Source: CAKVLG01 sp045637805
GTDB taxonomy: Bacteria; Bacillota; Clostridia; Christensenellales; UBA1242
Direction of reading: 5' to 3'
Assembly (NCBI GenBank): GCA_045637805.1
Contig: JAZUAE010000021.1
Span: forward strand, 1 to 64,000
DNA: 64,000 nt
Numbering within the stretch: position 1 is the first letter of the stretch; each line of letters begins with the position of its first letter. A program made the translations under genes and the position numbers. The notes beneath the pieces are model-generated. The model was not told where the DNA came from and searched no databases. It saw nothing but the letters and a program-made list of their open reading frames with translations. Below are positions 34,288 to 43,077 of the stretch, one piece after another.

Positions 34288-35145
34288 ATGGAAACAATTT
34301 CAAATCAAGCCCATGTATCTTTTACGTACGATGGCAATGATGTTGTTAAAACAAATGATTCTAATATTGTAAATTCTTCAATTAAAGATAAATACAGTAT
34401 TTTAGTCGAAAAATCATCAACAACAGAGTGTTTTAGAGCAGGTGAAATTATCAACTATATGGTTCGTGTTACAAATACAGGTTGTGGTTGTTTAAGTAAT
34501 TTTACTATCATCGACAACCTTGGAGGTGCAGACTATTTAACCTTTGTTGAAGGTAGCGCTAGATTATTTGTAAATGGAACAATGCGTGAAATTACACCGT
34601 CTAACCTATCACCATTATCATTTACTATTGCGGACAGGTTAGAAAGAGACGCCGAACTTATTTTGCAATATAATGCCCTTGTAGATGCAAATATTAGTGC
34701 TGATATTTCTGAGATCACCAATCGTGTAGATGTAAAGGGATATGCATGTGGTTGTGGCTGTGAAAGAGGCCGTGACTGTGTTGAAGGCTCAGCAGAATAT
34801 ACTATTTCTAGGTGTCTTTTTGCTGAAGTGTTAATTACAAAAGCAATTTCAAACGACAATGTTTGCTGCGGTGAAGAATTAGATTATATTATAACACTTA
34901 CAAATATTGGCAATATTGATGCAACAAATGTAATTGTTACTGATACTCTTCCTGAATCGTTTAATACAACGGAAATACACATGGAAAATAATGGCAATCA
35001 TTATCAATTTGATGCAAGCGAATACACAATTGATGCGTCTAACTTGTTGACACTTCCAAATGAAACTGGAACCGCTATACTTGTTCCTGCACTTGGACCA
35101 GGTGTTGATAACACAACAAGAATTCGTATTCATGGACACATGTAA
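34288..35145 (+). CDS. Cys-rich DUF11-domain protein
   Basis: A 285-residue protein with two DUF11-type beta-sandwich domains: about 30-155 (ECFRAGEIINYMVRVTNTG) and 175-285 (VCCGEELDYIITLTNIGNIDATNVIVTDTLPESF). There are 12 Cys, including CGCGCERGRDC at the domain junction. No signal peptide or sorting motif is present although DUF11 proteins are often surface proteins. It could be a spore- or envelope-associated crosslinked protein, which is a guess. SD AAAGGAGG. Confidence 0.75.
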   Translation: METISNQAHVSFTYDGNDVVKTNDSNIVNSSIKDKYSILVEKSSTTECFRAGEIINYMVRVTNTGCGCLSNFTIIDNLGGADYLTFVEGSARLFVNGTMREITPSNLSPLSFTIADRLERDAELILQYNALVDANISADISEITNRVDVKGYACGCGCERGRDCVEGSAEYTISRCLFAEVLITKAISNDNVCCGEELDYIITLTNIGNIDATNVIVTDTLPESFNTTEIHMENNGNHYQFDASEYTIDASNLLTLPNETGTAILVPALGPGVDNTTRIRIHGHM

Positions 35146-35151
35146 CAAAAG

Positions 35152-35181
35152 AAGAGTCAATCAAGCGATTGACTCTTTTTT
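35152..35181 (+). terminator. Terminator of the DUF11 gene
   Basis: AAGAGTCAATC-AAGC-GATTGACTCTT followed by T residues. Confidence 0.85.
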
Positions 35182-35280
35182 GTTACTTGTATGAAATTTT
35201 TATTTAAAAGTTTAAAATTATTAGGTAAATTTAACTGTTGAGTGATATAATTAATGAGAAAAAACAAAGGAGATAAAAAA

Positions 35281-35685
35281 ATGATAGATAATGGTATTGA
35301 ATTGAATTTAGAAAGCGGTGAACCTCATTTTGAAAACGATACAATGGTTGCGGTTAAGTCTAATAATTTAAAAAATAACACATTAATCGGATCCTATGTT
35401 ATTATTCCAAAATCTGAAGTGGGGTCGCCATTCGAGTTGTCCGATAAAGAGTGGACAGATTGTAAATCTTTAATGATTGAAGTAAAGGAATATTTAGATA
35501 AAAAATATGCACCAGATGGCTATAATGTTGGCTGGAATGTCGGGGAAGTGGCTGGTCAGCACGTTGCTCATGCGCATCTCCACATTATTCCAAGATATGC
35601 TGATGAGCTCTATGCTGGAAAAGGACTTCGTCATTGGTTTAAACAACCGGAAAACATGAGAGCATCATTAAAGGATAAAAAATAA
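35281..35685 (+). CDS. HIT-family nucleotide hydrolase
   Basis: A 134-residue histidine-triad protein. The active-site motif HAHLHIIPR is present near residue 99, preceded by GQHV. Members hydrolyse nucleoside phosphoramidates or dinucleotides. ATG 35281 follows GGAG; the frame's first ATG is nine codons earlier without an SD. Monocistronic. Confidence 0.88.
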   Translation: MIDNGIELNLESGEPHFENDTMVAVKSNNLKNNTLIGSYVIIPKSEVGSPFELSDKEWTDCKSLMIEVKEYLDKKYAPDGYNVGWNVGEVAGQHVAHAHLHIIPRYADELYAGKGLRHWFKQPENMRASLKDKK

Positions 35686-35693
35686 ATTAATAA

Positions 35694-35720
35694 AAAACGA
35701 GCCTCGTAGGCTCGTTTTTT
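35694..35720. terminator. Bidirectional terminator
   Basis: AAAACGAGCC-TCGTA-GGCTCGTTTT between the converging HIT gene and the 202-residue gene. Confidence 0.8.
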
Positions 35721-36327
35721 AATTAAATTCTGGAAATGGGTCACTAACATTTGGCTGCATTCTACTTTCACATATTTTTGTATAAGATTCATAAACGCGC
35801 GTTGTGTCATTTTTATCTACTGCGCAAATAAAATTACATAAATGATCTAAACTTTCTACAACATGATTCACAATATTTGGTGCACAAATGTCCTCATTGC
35901 CATAAAAGGTATCGGTATCCCACTCAAGAGGTTCGTTTAGCTCAAAATTAAAGTATTTAAGCGTAGCGTGTATTGTTATTTCTGAAATATAAAACAAGTG
36001 TTCAATCATTGTCATGCGCTGATCTAGGGTTTTAGCAAAATGATAATGTAAAAAATAAACGGCATACCATTGCTGACATTCGTTTAAAAATGCCATTTGA
36101 GTAGAATATTCCTTTGATCCAGTTATATTAAGAAGATTGTTTTGGTAAGTTATACGATTTTCTTTTATTTGGTCGTAATATTTGTTTACATATGGCAAAA
36201 ATTTCAGATTATCAATATCGTGGTTTAAAGATTTCATCATAGAATTTATTTTTTTAACGTTTTCTTTGTTGTGTTTTACTATATCTGAAAAATTTAAAGA
36301 GTGTTGGCTAAAAATATCGTTTTTCAT
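35719..36327 (-). CDS. Hypothetical helical protein
   Basis: A 202-residue, all-helical soluble protein with many His, Tyr and Asn. The stretch from about 90 to 130 (WYAVYFLHYHFAKTL, HLFYISEITIHATL) could form a helical bundle. No family recognised. It has no Shine-Dalgarno, and a promoter sits directly before the ATG. Confidence 0.6.
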   Translation of the reverse strand: MKNDIFSQHSLNFSDIVKHNKENVKKINSMMKSLNHDIDNLKFLPYVNKYYDQIKENRITYQNNLLNITGSKEYSTQMAFLNECQQWYAVYFLHYHFAKTLDQRMTMIEHLFYISEITIHATLKYFNFELNEPLEWDTDTFYGNEDICAPNIVNHVVESLDHLCNFICAVDKNDTTRVYESYTKICESRMQPNVSDPFPEFN

Positions 36328-36364
36328 AAATAAGAATATAACACTTTTAAGCCTGTTTTGTCAA
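36328..36364 (-). promoter_or_regulatory. Promoter of the 202-residue gene, leaderless type
   Basis: Minus strand: TTGACA (36364-36359), 18-base spacer, TATATT (36340-36335), seven bases, ATG at 36327. Confidence 0.6.
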
Positions 36365-36483
36365 TAGAGGATTGCTGCAAAGTTTAAAAAGTTGAATAAG
36401 GTTTATGCCCAAATTTCTTATAGTGACATCTTGAATTTTACAAAATTGTATTATATAATATATATAAGTAGAGGAAATTTAGT

Positions 36484-38064
36484 ATGATAGAGAAAAAACT
36501 TAGAGCGGAAAGTTTGTTAACGTCTAACATTAGTGAAGAACTTGCTTCAGTTAAGATAGATGCACTTGGTTTGCCTAATAAAATGCTCGATAAATTGAAG
36601 TCTTTTGAGGTGTATAATTTAAACACTGGTAAGACTCAATTATTTAAAAATATTGGCGATTTAATGAAAATGGGCAGAAATGGGTTAATGGTTCAACTGG
36701 GACAAAGAAATATTAGATATTCAGAGGCTGACGAAATCATTGTTACGATTGAAAATAAACTTGCTAAAATAGGCTTAAAATTTGAGGATTCAGACTTTAC
36801 CGTACTCGACGTGAAAATTAGTGAGCTAGAAGTGTCTGGGAAGGCTCACGAACTTTTAACTCGTCTTCCAAATCATATTCGCAATTTGTTAGATTTGTCT
36901 ATTCAAAATAAGGCAAAACTAAGACATAAAGTTGTGGAAAATGGACAAGGTATAGTCAGCGAGATTGAAAGAGCTATGGAAAAATATGGAATGAGGTTTG
37001 TTGAGTCTAGTTTTAAATTAGACAAAAATAATTTTTTTCCAACAGAATGGATATTCAGAAAAAATGCCTCAATAGTAAATGAAGAAAGAAAAAAAGATAT
37101 AAATAATGTTCAAGTAAGATTGTCCGAAAATAAATTTGCAAAAAAAGATATAAATGCCATTGATAAAAAGTGTGTTTCAGAATTACGTGCAATAGGTTTA
37201 AGCGACAAAAATATTGTTTATTTAGTAAATAAGATAGGTGTGAATAGTGTAGATGATTTAAAAAACAAAACTTATAATGAATTATGTTTTGCTTTAAATC
37301 AAAACATATCTGCTATTGGTAAGATAAGAAAGTATTTAAGAAACCAAGGAATTGAATTGAATAGGGTTTATATTAGAAAAAGGAAACAAGAAATTGTAGA
37401 ATTTGATATAGAAAACATGAGTGAGGAAGAAAAGCAAAAGTTTAAAGATTCAAGTGTTGACGTTTTGGGACTTCCTGCAAGTGCAACAAAAAAACTAAAA
37501 GATGAATATGGAATTTTAAAGATTGATGATCTACAGAAAATTTCAAGGGAACAGCTCGATACTTTTAAATATAACTTAAGATCTCATGATCAACTTAAGA
37601 AGACGATACGAAGACTTTTTCCATACAAGAGTGACATTTGTCTGATTATGAGAAAAAAAGATAAAGAAAAGTTCGTTAAATACAATCTTGAAAATATTCA
37701 TAAGTTTGACAAAAATGAAGTGCTAAATGCTCCACTTTGTGCATTTGGTGTTACACTTCACACTCAAAAATTTTTAAAAAACAGAATGGGAATAGAAAAA
37801 TTGTCAGACTTTACAGGAAAAACTTATACAGATATAGCTATGGCTTTGAATAACAACTTAAATCAAGCTGCTCTAATTTCTAAAATGTTAAAAGCGATAG
37901 ATCTACCTCTTGCGCGATCTAAAAAAATTGACGACAACGAAAACTTGGACGATTTTGTTTTTGAATCAAGTAATGGAGAACAAGTTGAAAATAACGGTAA
38001 TGATTTTGTAAGAAAAAATTGCAAAAAATCAAGAAAAGAATTTGATGCGGACGAAATGATATAA
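36484..38064 (+). CDS. Protein built of RNA polymerase alpha-CTD-like repeats
   Basis: A 526-residue protein made mostly of helix-hairpin-helix modules resembling the C-terminal domain of RNA polymerase alpha. Modules lie at about 24-100, 109-172, 226-300, 323-380 and 413-482. The second reads ISELEVSGKAHELL...IERAMEKYGMRF, close to the alpha-CTD pattern (xxELxLSxRxxNxL...GLxF). Linkers are basic. No catalytic motif is visible. DNA or protein binding in transcription is inferred. SD AGAGGA precedes the ATG. The next gene is a shorter paralogue. I know no named family for this arrangement. Confidence 0.7.
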   Translation: MIEKKLRAESLLTSNISEELASVKIDALGLPNKMLDKLKSFEVYNLNTGKTQLFKNIGDLMKMGRNGLMVQLGQRNIRYSEADEIIVTIENKLAKIGLKFEDSDFTVLDVKISELEVSGKAHELLTRLPNHIRNLLDLSIQNKAKLRHKVVENGQGIVSEIERAMEKYGMRFVESSFKLDKNNFFPTEWIFRKNASIVNEERKKDINNVQVRLSENKFAKKDINAIDKKCVSELRAIGLSDKNIVYLVNKIGVNSVDDLKNKTYNELCFALNQNISAIGKIRKYLRNQGIELNRVYIRKRKQEIVEFDIENMSEEEKQKFKDSSVDVLGLPASATKKLKDEYGILKIDDLQKISREQLDTFKYNLRSHDQLKKTIRRLFPYKSDICLIMRKKDKEKFVKYNLENIHKFDKNEVLNAPLCAFGVTLHTQKFLKNRMGIEKLSDFTGKTYTDIAMALNNNLNQAALISKMLKAIDLPLARSKKIDDNENLDDFVFESSNGEQVENNGNDFVRKNCKKSRKEFDADEMI

Positions 38065-38134
38065 TAGCTTTATATTTCTTTGAATTATTAGCTTTTTAGT
38101 GTATAATTTATGTATAAATATTTTGAGGTGTTTT

Positions 38135-38821
38135 ATGAGTAGAATGTATAATTTGTATGATAATAAAATCAGAGAGGAACTTTTGAACATGCCTATCAAG
38201 GCTTTGGGATTACCTTTAGAAGTTGAAAAGGTTTTATCTTCTGTTTGTGAGATGGGTGTTTATGGAATTGAAAAGAATACTATTAAAACGGTTGGCGATT
38301 TATTAGAAAAGGGAAAGAGCAGAATTGAAAATGTTCTTTCAAGAAATGTATATTATCAAAAATACCCGAATATTATTAGAGATATAGAAGAAAAACTGAT
38401 GAGGTTTGGTTTTAAATTTGAAGATTCGGATTTTTCAGCATTAGATGTTAGAGTTAAAGAATTAGATGTATCTGATAAAACAAAACAATTTTTAGATAAA
38501 ATTTCTCATAACACTAAAACTATTGGTGATTTAAGTATAAAAAGAATTAGATCTTTAACTGTTCGCATACTTGATGATGATTATAGTGTGCTCCTTGATT
38601 TGAAAAATGCAATGCAGGAATATGGTGTAAAATTTGAAGATGCATCATACGAGTTGGATAAAACAAAATTTTTCCCGTTAAAAGATAAAGTATTTTTCTT
38701 AAGCAATAAAACTATTAATGAATATTTAAAAAATTATAAAAGACCAAGAAAATTTCAGAAATCAAAAGAAATTTTCCAAAGAGAATTTAAAAAACAATCA
38801 GTAGAAAATGAAGCAATATAA
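38135..38821 (+). CDS. Two-module alpha-CTD-like repeat protein, paralogue
   Basis: A 228-residue protein homologous to the first two modules of the preceding gene. ALGLP, GDLLEKGKSRIENVL and FKFEDSDFSALDVRVKELDVSDKTKQFL match IDALGLP, GDLMKMGRNG and LKFEDSDFTVLDVKISELEVSGKAHELL in the larger protein. Both modules end in a KTKFFP / KNNFFP-type segment. The start is ATG 38135 after GAGGTG; a GTG 12 codons earlier has no SD. The C-terminal 30 residues are strongly basic. Confidence 0.7.
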   Translation: MSRMYNLYDNKIREELLNMPIKALGLPLEVEKVLSSVCEMGVYGIEKNTIKTVGDLLEKGKSRIENVLSRNVYYQKYPNIIRDIEEKLMRFGFKFEDSDFSALDVRVKELDVSDKTKQFLDKISHNTKTIGDLSIKRIRSLTVRILDDDYSVLLDLKNAMQEYGVKFEDASYELDKTKFFPLKDKVFFLSNKTINEYLKNYKRPRKFQKSKEIFQREFKKQSVENEAI

Positions 38822-38925
38822 AAGGGGTTGCATAATGCAATCTCTTTTTTGTTTTTACATATGTTTTTTTATTTGCTTATATAAGAAAAATGCTGTATTA
38901 TATAACTGTAACGTGGAGGAAAAAT

Positions 38926-39246
38926 ATGAAAGTTTTACAATTTTTATTATCTGATAATTTTGATACAATGTTTGAAAACACTGCTAATAACGTAAGCACT
39001 TTTTCGACAATTATGTTTGTTCTTTCTGGAATTGTCACTGTGGCAATAGTGGTATTCATAATTTGTGTTGTGATTAAATCAACGAGGAAAATGAAGGATA
39101 TAACAGGCGGTGTAATGGGGGAGATTAAGGAAAATATTGAAGATAATTCTAACCCAAATATTACATGTGAATACTGCGGATCTGTAAACAAGAAAGAAAA
39201 TTCTACTTGTAAACAGTGTGGTGCATCACTTAATCATAAAAAATAG
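38926..39246 (+). CDS. Membrane protein with C-terminal zinc ribbon
   Basis: A 106-residue protein with one transmembrane helix (about 30-52) and a C-terminal zinc ribbon CEYCG...CKQCG. The ribbon is probably cytoplasmic. Start ATG 38926 after GGAGG. Similar small anchor-ribbon proteins are common in Firmicutes without known function. It precedes another small membrane protein. Confidence 0.7.
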   Translation: MKVLQFLLSDNFDTMFENTANNVSTFSTIMFVLSGIVTVAIVVFIICVVIKSTRKMKDITGGVMGEIKENIEDNSNPNITCEYCGSVNKKENSTCKQCGASLNHKK

Positions 39247-39251
39247 ACAAT

Positions 39252-39286
39252 AAAACGAGCTTTTGGTTTAAAGCTCGTTTTTTTTT
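39252..39286 (+). terminator. Terminator of the zinc-ribbon gene
   Basis: AAAACGAGCTTT-TGGTTT-AAAGCTCGTTTT with a T run. Confidence 0.85.
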
Positions 39287-39373
39287 GTTTTTAATTAACA
39301 TTTAATATAATTCATTTGATTTTTATTTTTAAATACTTTATATTTAAAATACTAAAGATAAGGAGAGAAATCT

Positions 39374-39682
39374 ATGAGTAAGGAAGAAAACAAGAAGTTT
39401 TTTGATGGTATAGGCATGTTTGCTGCTGTTATCACAATTATTACATATTTAGTACTTGCAATTAATGCTCAATGGCCATTCATTAATAATGGAACTATAA
39501 TGAACATTCTTTTAGTTATAAAAGTTTATGCTCCTCTTGTAGTTGTTGCAATTACTGGACTTGAGTGGGTGTCTGGAAGAAGTTTCTTCGTTAAAATTAT
39601 TTTCTATGCAGCTATGGCTTTAGTTGTTATTTCAATGTTTTTCCCATCAACATGGACACAGTTTGTGGGATTAATAGGTTAA
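39374..39682 (+). CDS. Small membrane protein
   Basis: A 102-residue protein with three hydrophobic helices (about 12-30, 40-62, 70-90) and a charged N-terminus. SD AAGGAG. No family recognised; it has its own terminator. Confidence 0.6.
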   Translation: MSKEENKKFFDGIGMFAAVITIITYLVLAINAQWPFINNGTIMNILLVIKVYAPLVVVAITGLEWVSGRSFFVKIIFYAAMALVVISMFFPSTWTQFVGLIG

Positions 39683-39691
39683 TAGCAAACA

Positions 39692-39718
39692 AAAAAGACG
39701 CAATCGCGTCTTTTTTTT
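39692..39718. terminator. Bidirectional terminator
   Basis: AAAAAAGACGC-AATC-GCGTCTTTTTT between converging genes. Confidence 0.8.
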
Positions 39719-40562
39719 ATTTCTCAAAAAATGCCATTCCAACTGCGCCTGGCCCTATATGTGTACCGATTGTGCAGCCAAGGCTGTATGATTTTATTTC
39801 TTCGTTAGATTGATTTAAAATTTCAGGGATTGTTTTTATATATTCTTCTAATCCAGTGTTTGTAGCGGAATATACAAAACAAAGTGGCATAGAATAGTCA
39901 ATTCCTTTTGTTTGGTTTATCATTTGGGTTAACATAAGATGTTTTTTCTTTGTTCCCATAGCTTTACCTACAACTTTAACTTCGCCATCTATTACTTGAA
40001 TCAATGGTTTTATAGATAGTATTGTTCCGATTGTTGCACTTGCTGCGGAAATTCTACCGCCTTTTTTTAGATATTCAAGAGTGTCGATTGCAGCTATTAT
40101 TTTTAATCTAGTCTTAGCATCGTCTAATATTGTTTTAATGGTTTTTGCCGGTAAGTTTTGTTTAGCGAGCTCTAAAGCATAAAGACCAAGTAGTCTTTCG
40201 CCTATAGTTGCGCTCAAGCTATCTACTACAAAAACTTTTCCATCAAACTTTTCAGCAGCACTTACTGCGTTTTTATAAGTGCCAGAAAGTTTAGAAGATA
40301 GGGTAATCATTACAACATCTGAGCCGTCTGAGGTTGCTTTTTTAAATTCTTCTTCAAATCTAAATGGATTAATTTGACTGGTTTGAGGCAGCCCTGTGCT
40401 ATTCTTTAGTCTATTATAAAATTCATTATGAGTGATATTGACACCATCAAGGTATTCCTCAGTGCCAAATCTAATTTCAATAGGAATAAAACCAAGTCCA
40501 AGTTCTTTAGCTTCGTTTACAGTAATATCTGATGCTGAGTCGATAATGATTTTAACCGCCAT
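39717..40562 (-). CDS. DegV-family fatty acid-binding protein, second copy
   Basis: A 281-residue FakB-like paralogue of the DegV at 28.6 kb: IIIDSASDITVNEAKELGLG, SSKLSGTYKNAVSAA, LEYLKKGGRIS and GCTIGTHIGPGAVGM. Bacteria often carry several FakB proteins with different acyl preference. It has no linked regulator. ATG 40562 follows GGAGAACTT; the frame is open 21 codons upstream without an SD. Confidence 0.88.
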   Translation of the reverse strand: MAVKIIIDSASDITVNEAKELGLGFIPIEIRFGTEEYLDGVNITHNEFYNRLKNSTGLPQTSQINPFRFEEEFKKATSDGSDVVMITLSSKLSGTYKNAVSAAEKFDGKVFVVDSLSATIGERLLGLYALELAKQNLPAKTIKTILDDAKTRLKIIAAIDTLEYLKKGGRISAASATIGTILSIKPLIQVIDGEVKVVGKAMGTKKKHLMLTQMINQTKGIDYSMPLCFVYSATNTGLEEYIKTIPEILNQSNEEIKSYSLGCTIGTHIGPGAVGMAFFEK

Positions 40563-40650
40563 AAGTTCTCCTAAGTGTGTTTTATATGCGTAGTATAACA
40601 CAATGTTATATACATTGTAAAACAAAAGATTGTTTAAAATTCTCGCGAAT

Positions 40651-40677
40651 TAAGAAAAGGCAAAAAACCTTGCCTTT
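40651..40677 (-). terminator. Terminator of the UDP-sugar pyrophosphorylase gene
   Basis: Minus strand AAAGGCAA-GGTTTT-TTGCCTTT followed by TCTTAA; a weak T tail. Confidence 0.6.
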
Positions 40678-41899
40678 ATAATTCATAACCATTCTCTTCT
40701 AAGAGAGCTCTTGCGCTTTCAACCGAGTCAACTCCAGTTTTGTTTTTTATAGGTGCAAACTCTTTACTGCGCACTACCTCATAAGGTAGGCAAGAGTTGC
40801 AAAGTTCTATCATATCTACACAAAGCATTTCAAATTTGTGTGCGTTTGGTGAACTAGGTGATTGAAGATTGCCGTCTTTATCTATATATGGGACTTTTTT
40901 ATGAACAACGTGAACTGGCAATGCTTCGTCTTTTATTTTATGTAATTGTTCTACGTTAAACAAATAGTTTAGTATAACGCCAAAATTATACACACGTTCG
41001 CCTTCACTGTTGGTCTCTTGAGCCATATCGTCGGTTAGGTCTATATATTCTATAATTGATGGCTTGCCATTTTTATTACACATTACACCAACTTTTTCAT
41101 AAGGGTCAGCTTTTCGTATAACCTTTGCACCAACCTCATATCCGCCTGAAAGTGTTGCACCGATAAAAGCAGGGTCTGCTATTTTCTGTAGTACATTGTC
41201 TACAGCAAATACATTTAACCACTTTATGTTAAAATATTCGAGCATTTGTTTTGCATCATCGTTTTTAAGTAGGGAATTAAACCAACCGCCGTTGCCGTTT
41301 GGGCTTGTAGCTAATCGGTTTTTTTCTTCGAGCAAAATTTTACCATTTTCGTCAACGCAAGGAGCCATATCTTGAACAAAGAATCTAATATATCTTTCGT
41401 CGTAACCAAAATAATCATGTTCTTTTAAAAAGTTTATAGTTGCCTCATTATTCTTTTCACTTGTCATAATGAAAAATGGAACAGGCTTTCCGCATTTTCT
41501 GGATACTTCTATAAGGTTTTCAAATAGTCTTTGGAAAATATAGACATCACGAGTTTTTCCGATATTATACATTCCTTTTGGCGCATCAGACCCAAGTCTT
41601 GTACCCATACCGCCAGCAAGAAGCAAAGCACCAACTTCATAATTTTGCAATGCCTTGTTGCCAACTTTTTCAAAGTCTTGTTTGTATTCATCAATCTCAG
41701 GCACTTTTAATGCGTCGATAGGTGTTATTTTAGAATCTTGTTTTGTTTCGTTTGCGTTTAAGTGCGATAGGTAATCAAAGTCTGTTTCAAGGATTTGTGT
41801 GTATAATTCCTCTTTTTCTTTGTTATCCAAATCGTTTTCAAATTGCAATAAATGTTCTTGATTATATTTTTTTAATTTTGCTATTACCTTATTTCTCAT
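40676..41899 (-). CDS. UDP-sugar (UDP-N-acetylhexosamine-type) pyrophosphorylase
   Basis: A 407-residue UDPGP type 1 nucleotidyltransferase. The uridyl-binding motif is LLLAGGMGTRLGSDAPKGMYNIG (near 90), with MTSEKN and a later FVQDMAPCVDENGKI. This eukaryote-like family makes UDP-N-acetylglucosamine, -galactosamine or UDP-glucose from UTP and a sugar 1-phosphate. The exact sugar cannot be read. Start ATG 41899 follows GGAG; the open frame extends 23 codons upstream. Confidence 0.88.
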   Translation of the reverse strand: MRNKVIAKLKKYNQEHLLQFENDLDNKEKEELYTQILETDFDYLSHLNANETKQDSKITPIDALKVPEIDEYKQDFEKVGNKALQNYEVGALLLAGGMGTRLGSDAPKGMYNIGKTRDVYIFQRLFENLIEVSRKCGKPVPFFIMTSEKNNEATINFLKEHDYFGYDERYIRFFVQDMAPCVDENGKILLEEKNRLATSPNGNGGWFNSLLKNDDAKQMLEYFNIKWLNVFAVDNVLQKIADPAFIGATLSGGYEVGAKVIRKADPYEKVGVMCNKNGKPSIIEYIDLTDDMAQETNSEGERVYNFGVILNYLFNVEQLHKIKDEALPVHVVHKKVPYIDKDGNLQSPSSPNAHKFEMLCVDMIELCNSCLPYEVVRSKEFAPIKNKTGVDSVESARALLEENGYEL

Positions 41900-41950
41900 A
41901 ATTACTCCTTTTATTTTATTAAATTGTAAAAAAATATACGTTAATGTAGT

Positions 41951-41981
41951 AAAAAATGTGACCAACAATTTGGTTGGTCAC
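41951..41981 (-). terminator. Terminator of the deoxyribosyltransferase-like gene
   Basis: Minus strand GTGACCAAC/GTTGGTCAC stem followed by ATTTTTT. Confidence 0.8.
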
Positions 41982-41985
41982 TATT

Positions 41986-42303
41986 TTATTTCTTTTTAGG
42001 ATTTTTCTTTACAGGTTCGTGATATATGATTTCTTTACAGTGTTTTTCTGCATATTCAATTTCTTTACGAGTAGTTTCACCTATATATCCGCCAATATTG
42101 ACAACATATAGAGCATTGCTCATTTCAATTTTTTTGCATTGAGAATTTACTATATTGTGCATTTGATCAACGGTCTCGGTGTGTTTTAATTTGCCATACA
42201 AAGTTTGAAGAACACAATAACCATTCTCAGATTCGAGTTTTCTTGCAATCTCCATCATATCTTTTTCAAATCTCATGCTACCACTAATTGTTACAACTTT
42301 CAT
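41986..42303 (-). CDS. Nucleoside 2-deoxyribosyltransferase-like protein
   Basis: A 105-residue protein with the short fold of nucleoside 2-deoxyribosyltransferases and DUF4406 proteins: VVTISGSMRFEKDMMEIARKL at the N-terminus and ALYVVNIGGYIGETTRKEIEYAEK, where the Glu in the second motif is the family's catalytic or ribose-binding position. It probably acts on nucleosides or nucleotides. SD AGGAGAAG. The C-terminus is basic. Confidence 0.75.
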   Translation of the reverse strand: MKVVTISGSMRFEKDMMEIARKLESENGYCVLQTLYGKLKHTETVDQMHNIVNSQCKKIEMSNALYVVNIGGYIGETTRKEIEYAEKHCKEIIYHEPVKKNPKKK

Positions 42304-42390
42304 GTCTTTCTTCTCCTAAAATTAGTATAGCACATTCATAAATTCAAGTCTAATGATTTAGAAGAATAAAATTATAAAAGTTTATTTAGA

Positions 42391-42416
42391 TAAAAAATAA
42401 GGGAGCATTTGCTCCC
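42391..42416 (-). terminator. Terminator of the P-loop kinase gene
   Basis: Minus strand GGGAGC-AAAT-GCTCCC followed by TTATTTTTT. Confidence 0.75.
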
Positions 42417-42420
42417 GGGA

Positions 42421-42963
42421 TTATAAATTATTAATAAATTTGTTCACTTTTGCAATCAACTCTTCTGCTGAACCATTGTTTGTAATATAGTGATCTGCGA
42501 TTGCGATAGGTCCACCTTTTTCTACGTTTTCAATTTCGCTCACATCTCTAGAGAGTGATTCTTCGGCAGTCATCGGTCTAAAAGTTCTATTTTTTAAACG
42601 TTCTCTTCTAAGCCCACTATCGGTTACTATTGCAAGGACTTTAAAGGCGTCGCCAAAGCGTTCTTTAACGTATTTATATTCTGACCAAGAATACATACTT
42701 TCAATTACAACATTGCCTTTTTTATATGCCTCTTCGATTTTAGGAAGATAAATTTTTGCGTAAATGCCTTTATCTCCCGAGCTCCTAAGCTCTTCGCGTA
42801 TTTTGCGTTCGTTTGCTTCGTTAATTTCCATTCCGCGTTCTTTTAAAATATCAAAAGTTACTGCGCCGAAATAGATTTTTTCAAAACCTTTTTTTATAAA
42901 TTCTTCAGTGGCTACACTTTTTCCACAGCCACACATTCCTACAACTGCAACTATTTTATTCAT
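42421..42963 (-). CDS. P-loop nucleotide kinase-like protein
   Basis: A 180-residue kinase-fold protein. Walker A is VGMCGCGKS (8-16). The rest (NVVIESMYSWSEYKYVKERFG, RRERLKNRTFRPMTAEESLSRD, then IADHYITNNGS near the end) resembles dephospho-CoA kinase and the UPF0200 group, whose substrate is unclear. Too divergent for coaE. SD AGGAGAAAAACAA. Confidence 0.75.
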   Translation of the reverse strand: MNKIVAVVGMCGCGKSVATEEFIKKGFEKIYFGAVTFDILKERGMEINEANERKIREELRSSGDKGIYAKIYLPKIEEAYKKGNVVIESMYSWSEYKYVKERFGDAFKVLAIVTDSGLRRERLKNRTFRPMTAEESLSRDVSEIENVEKGGPIAIADHYITNNGSAEELIAKVNKFINNL

Positions 42964-43040
42964 TTGTTTTTCTCCTATGATTTTATTATGTAATTTAACA
43001 AAAACTATGTCAAGTAATTATTATATTTGTTTAAATTTAC

Positions 43041-43077
43041 TTGCTAATTTACCCCTCGTACGTGTTATACTCTAAAT
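43041..43077 (+). promoter_or_regulatory. Promoter of comF, leaderless type
   Basis: TTGCTA (43041-43046), 19-base spacer, TATACT (43066-43071), six bases, ATG at 43078. The spacer is longer than ideal. Confidence 0.55.
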
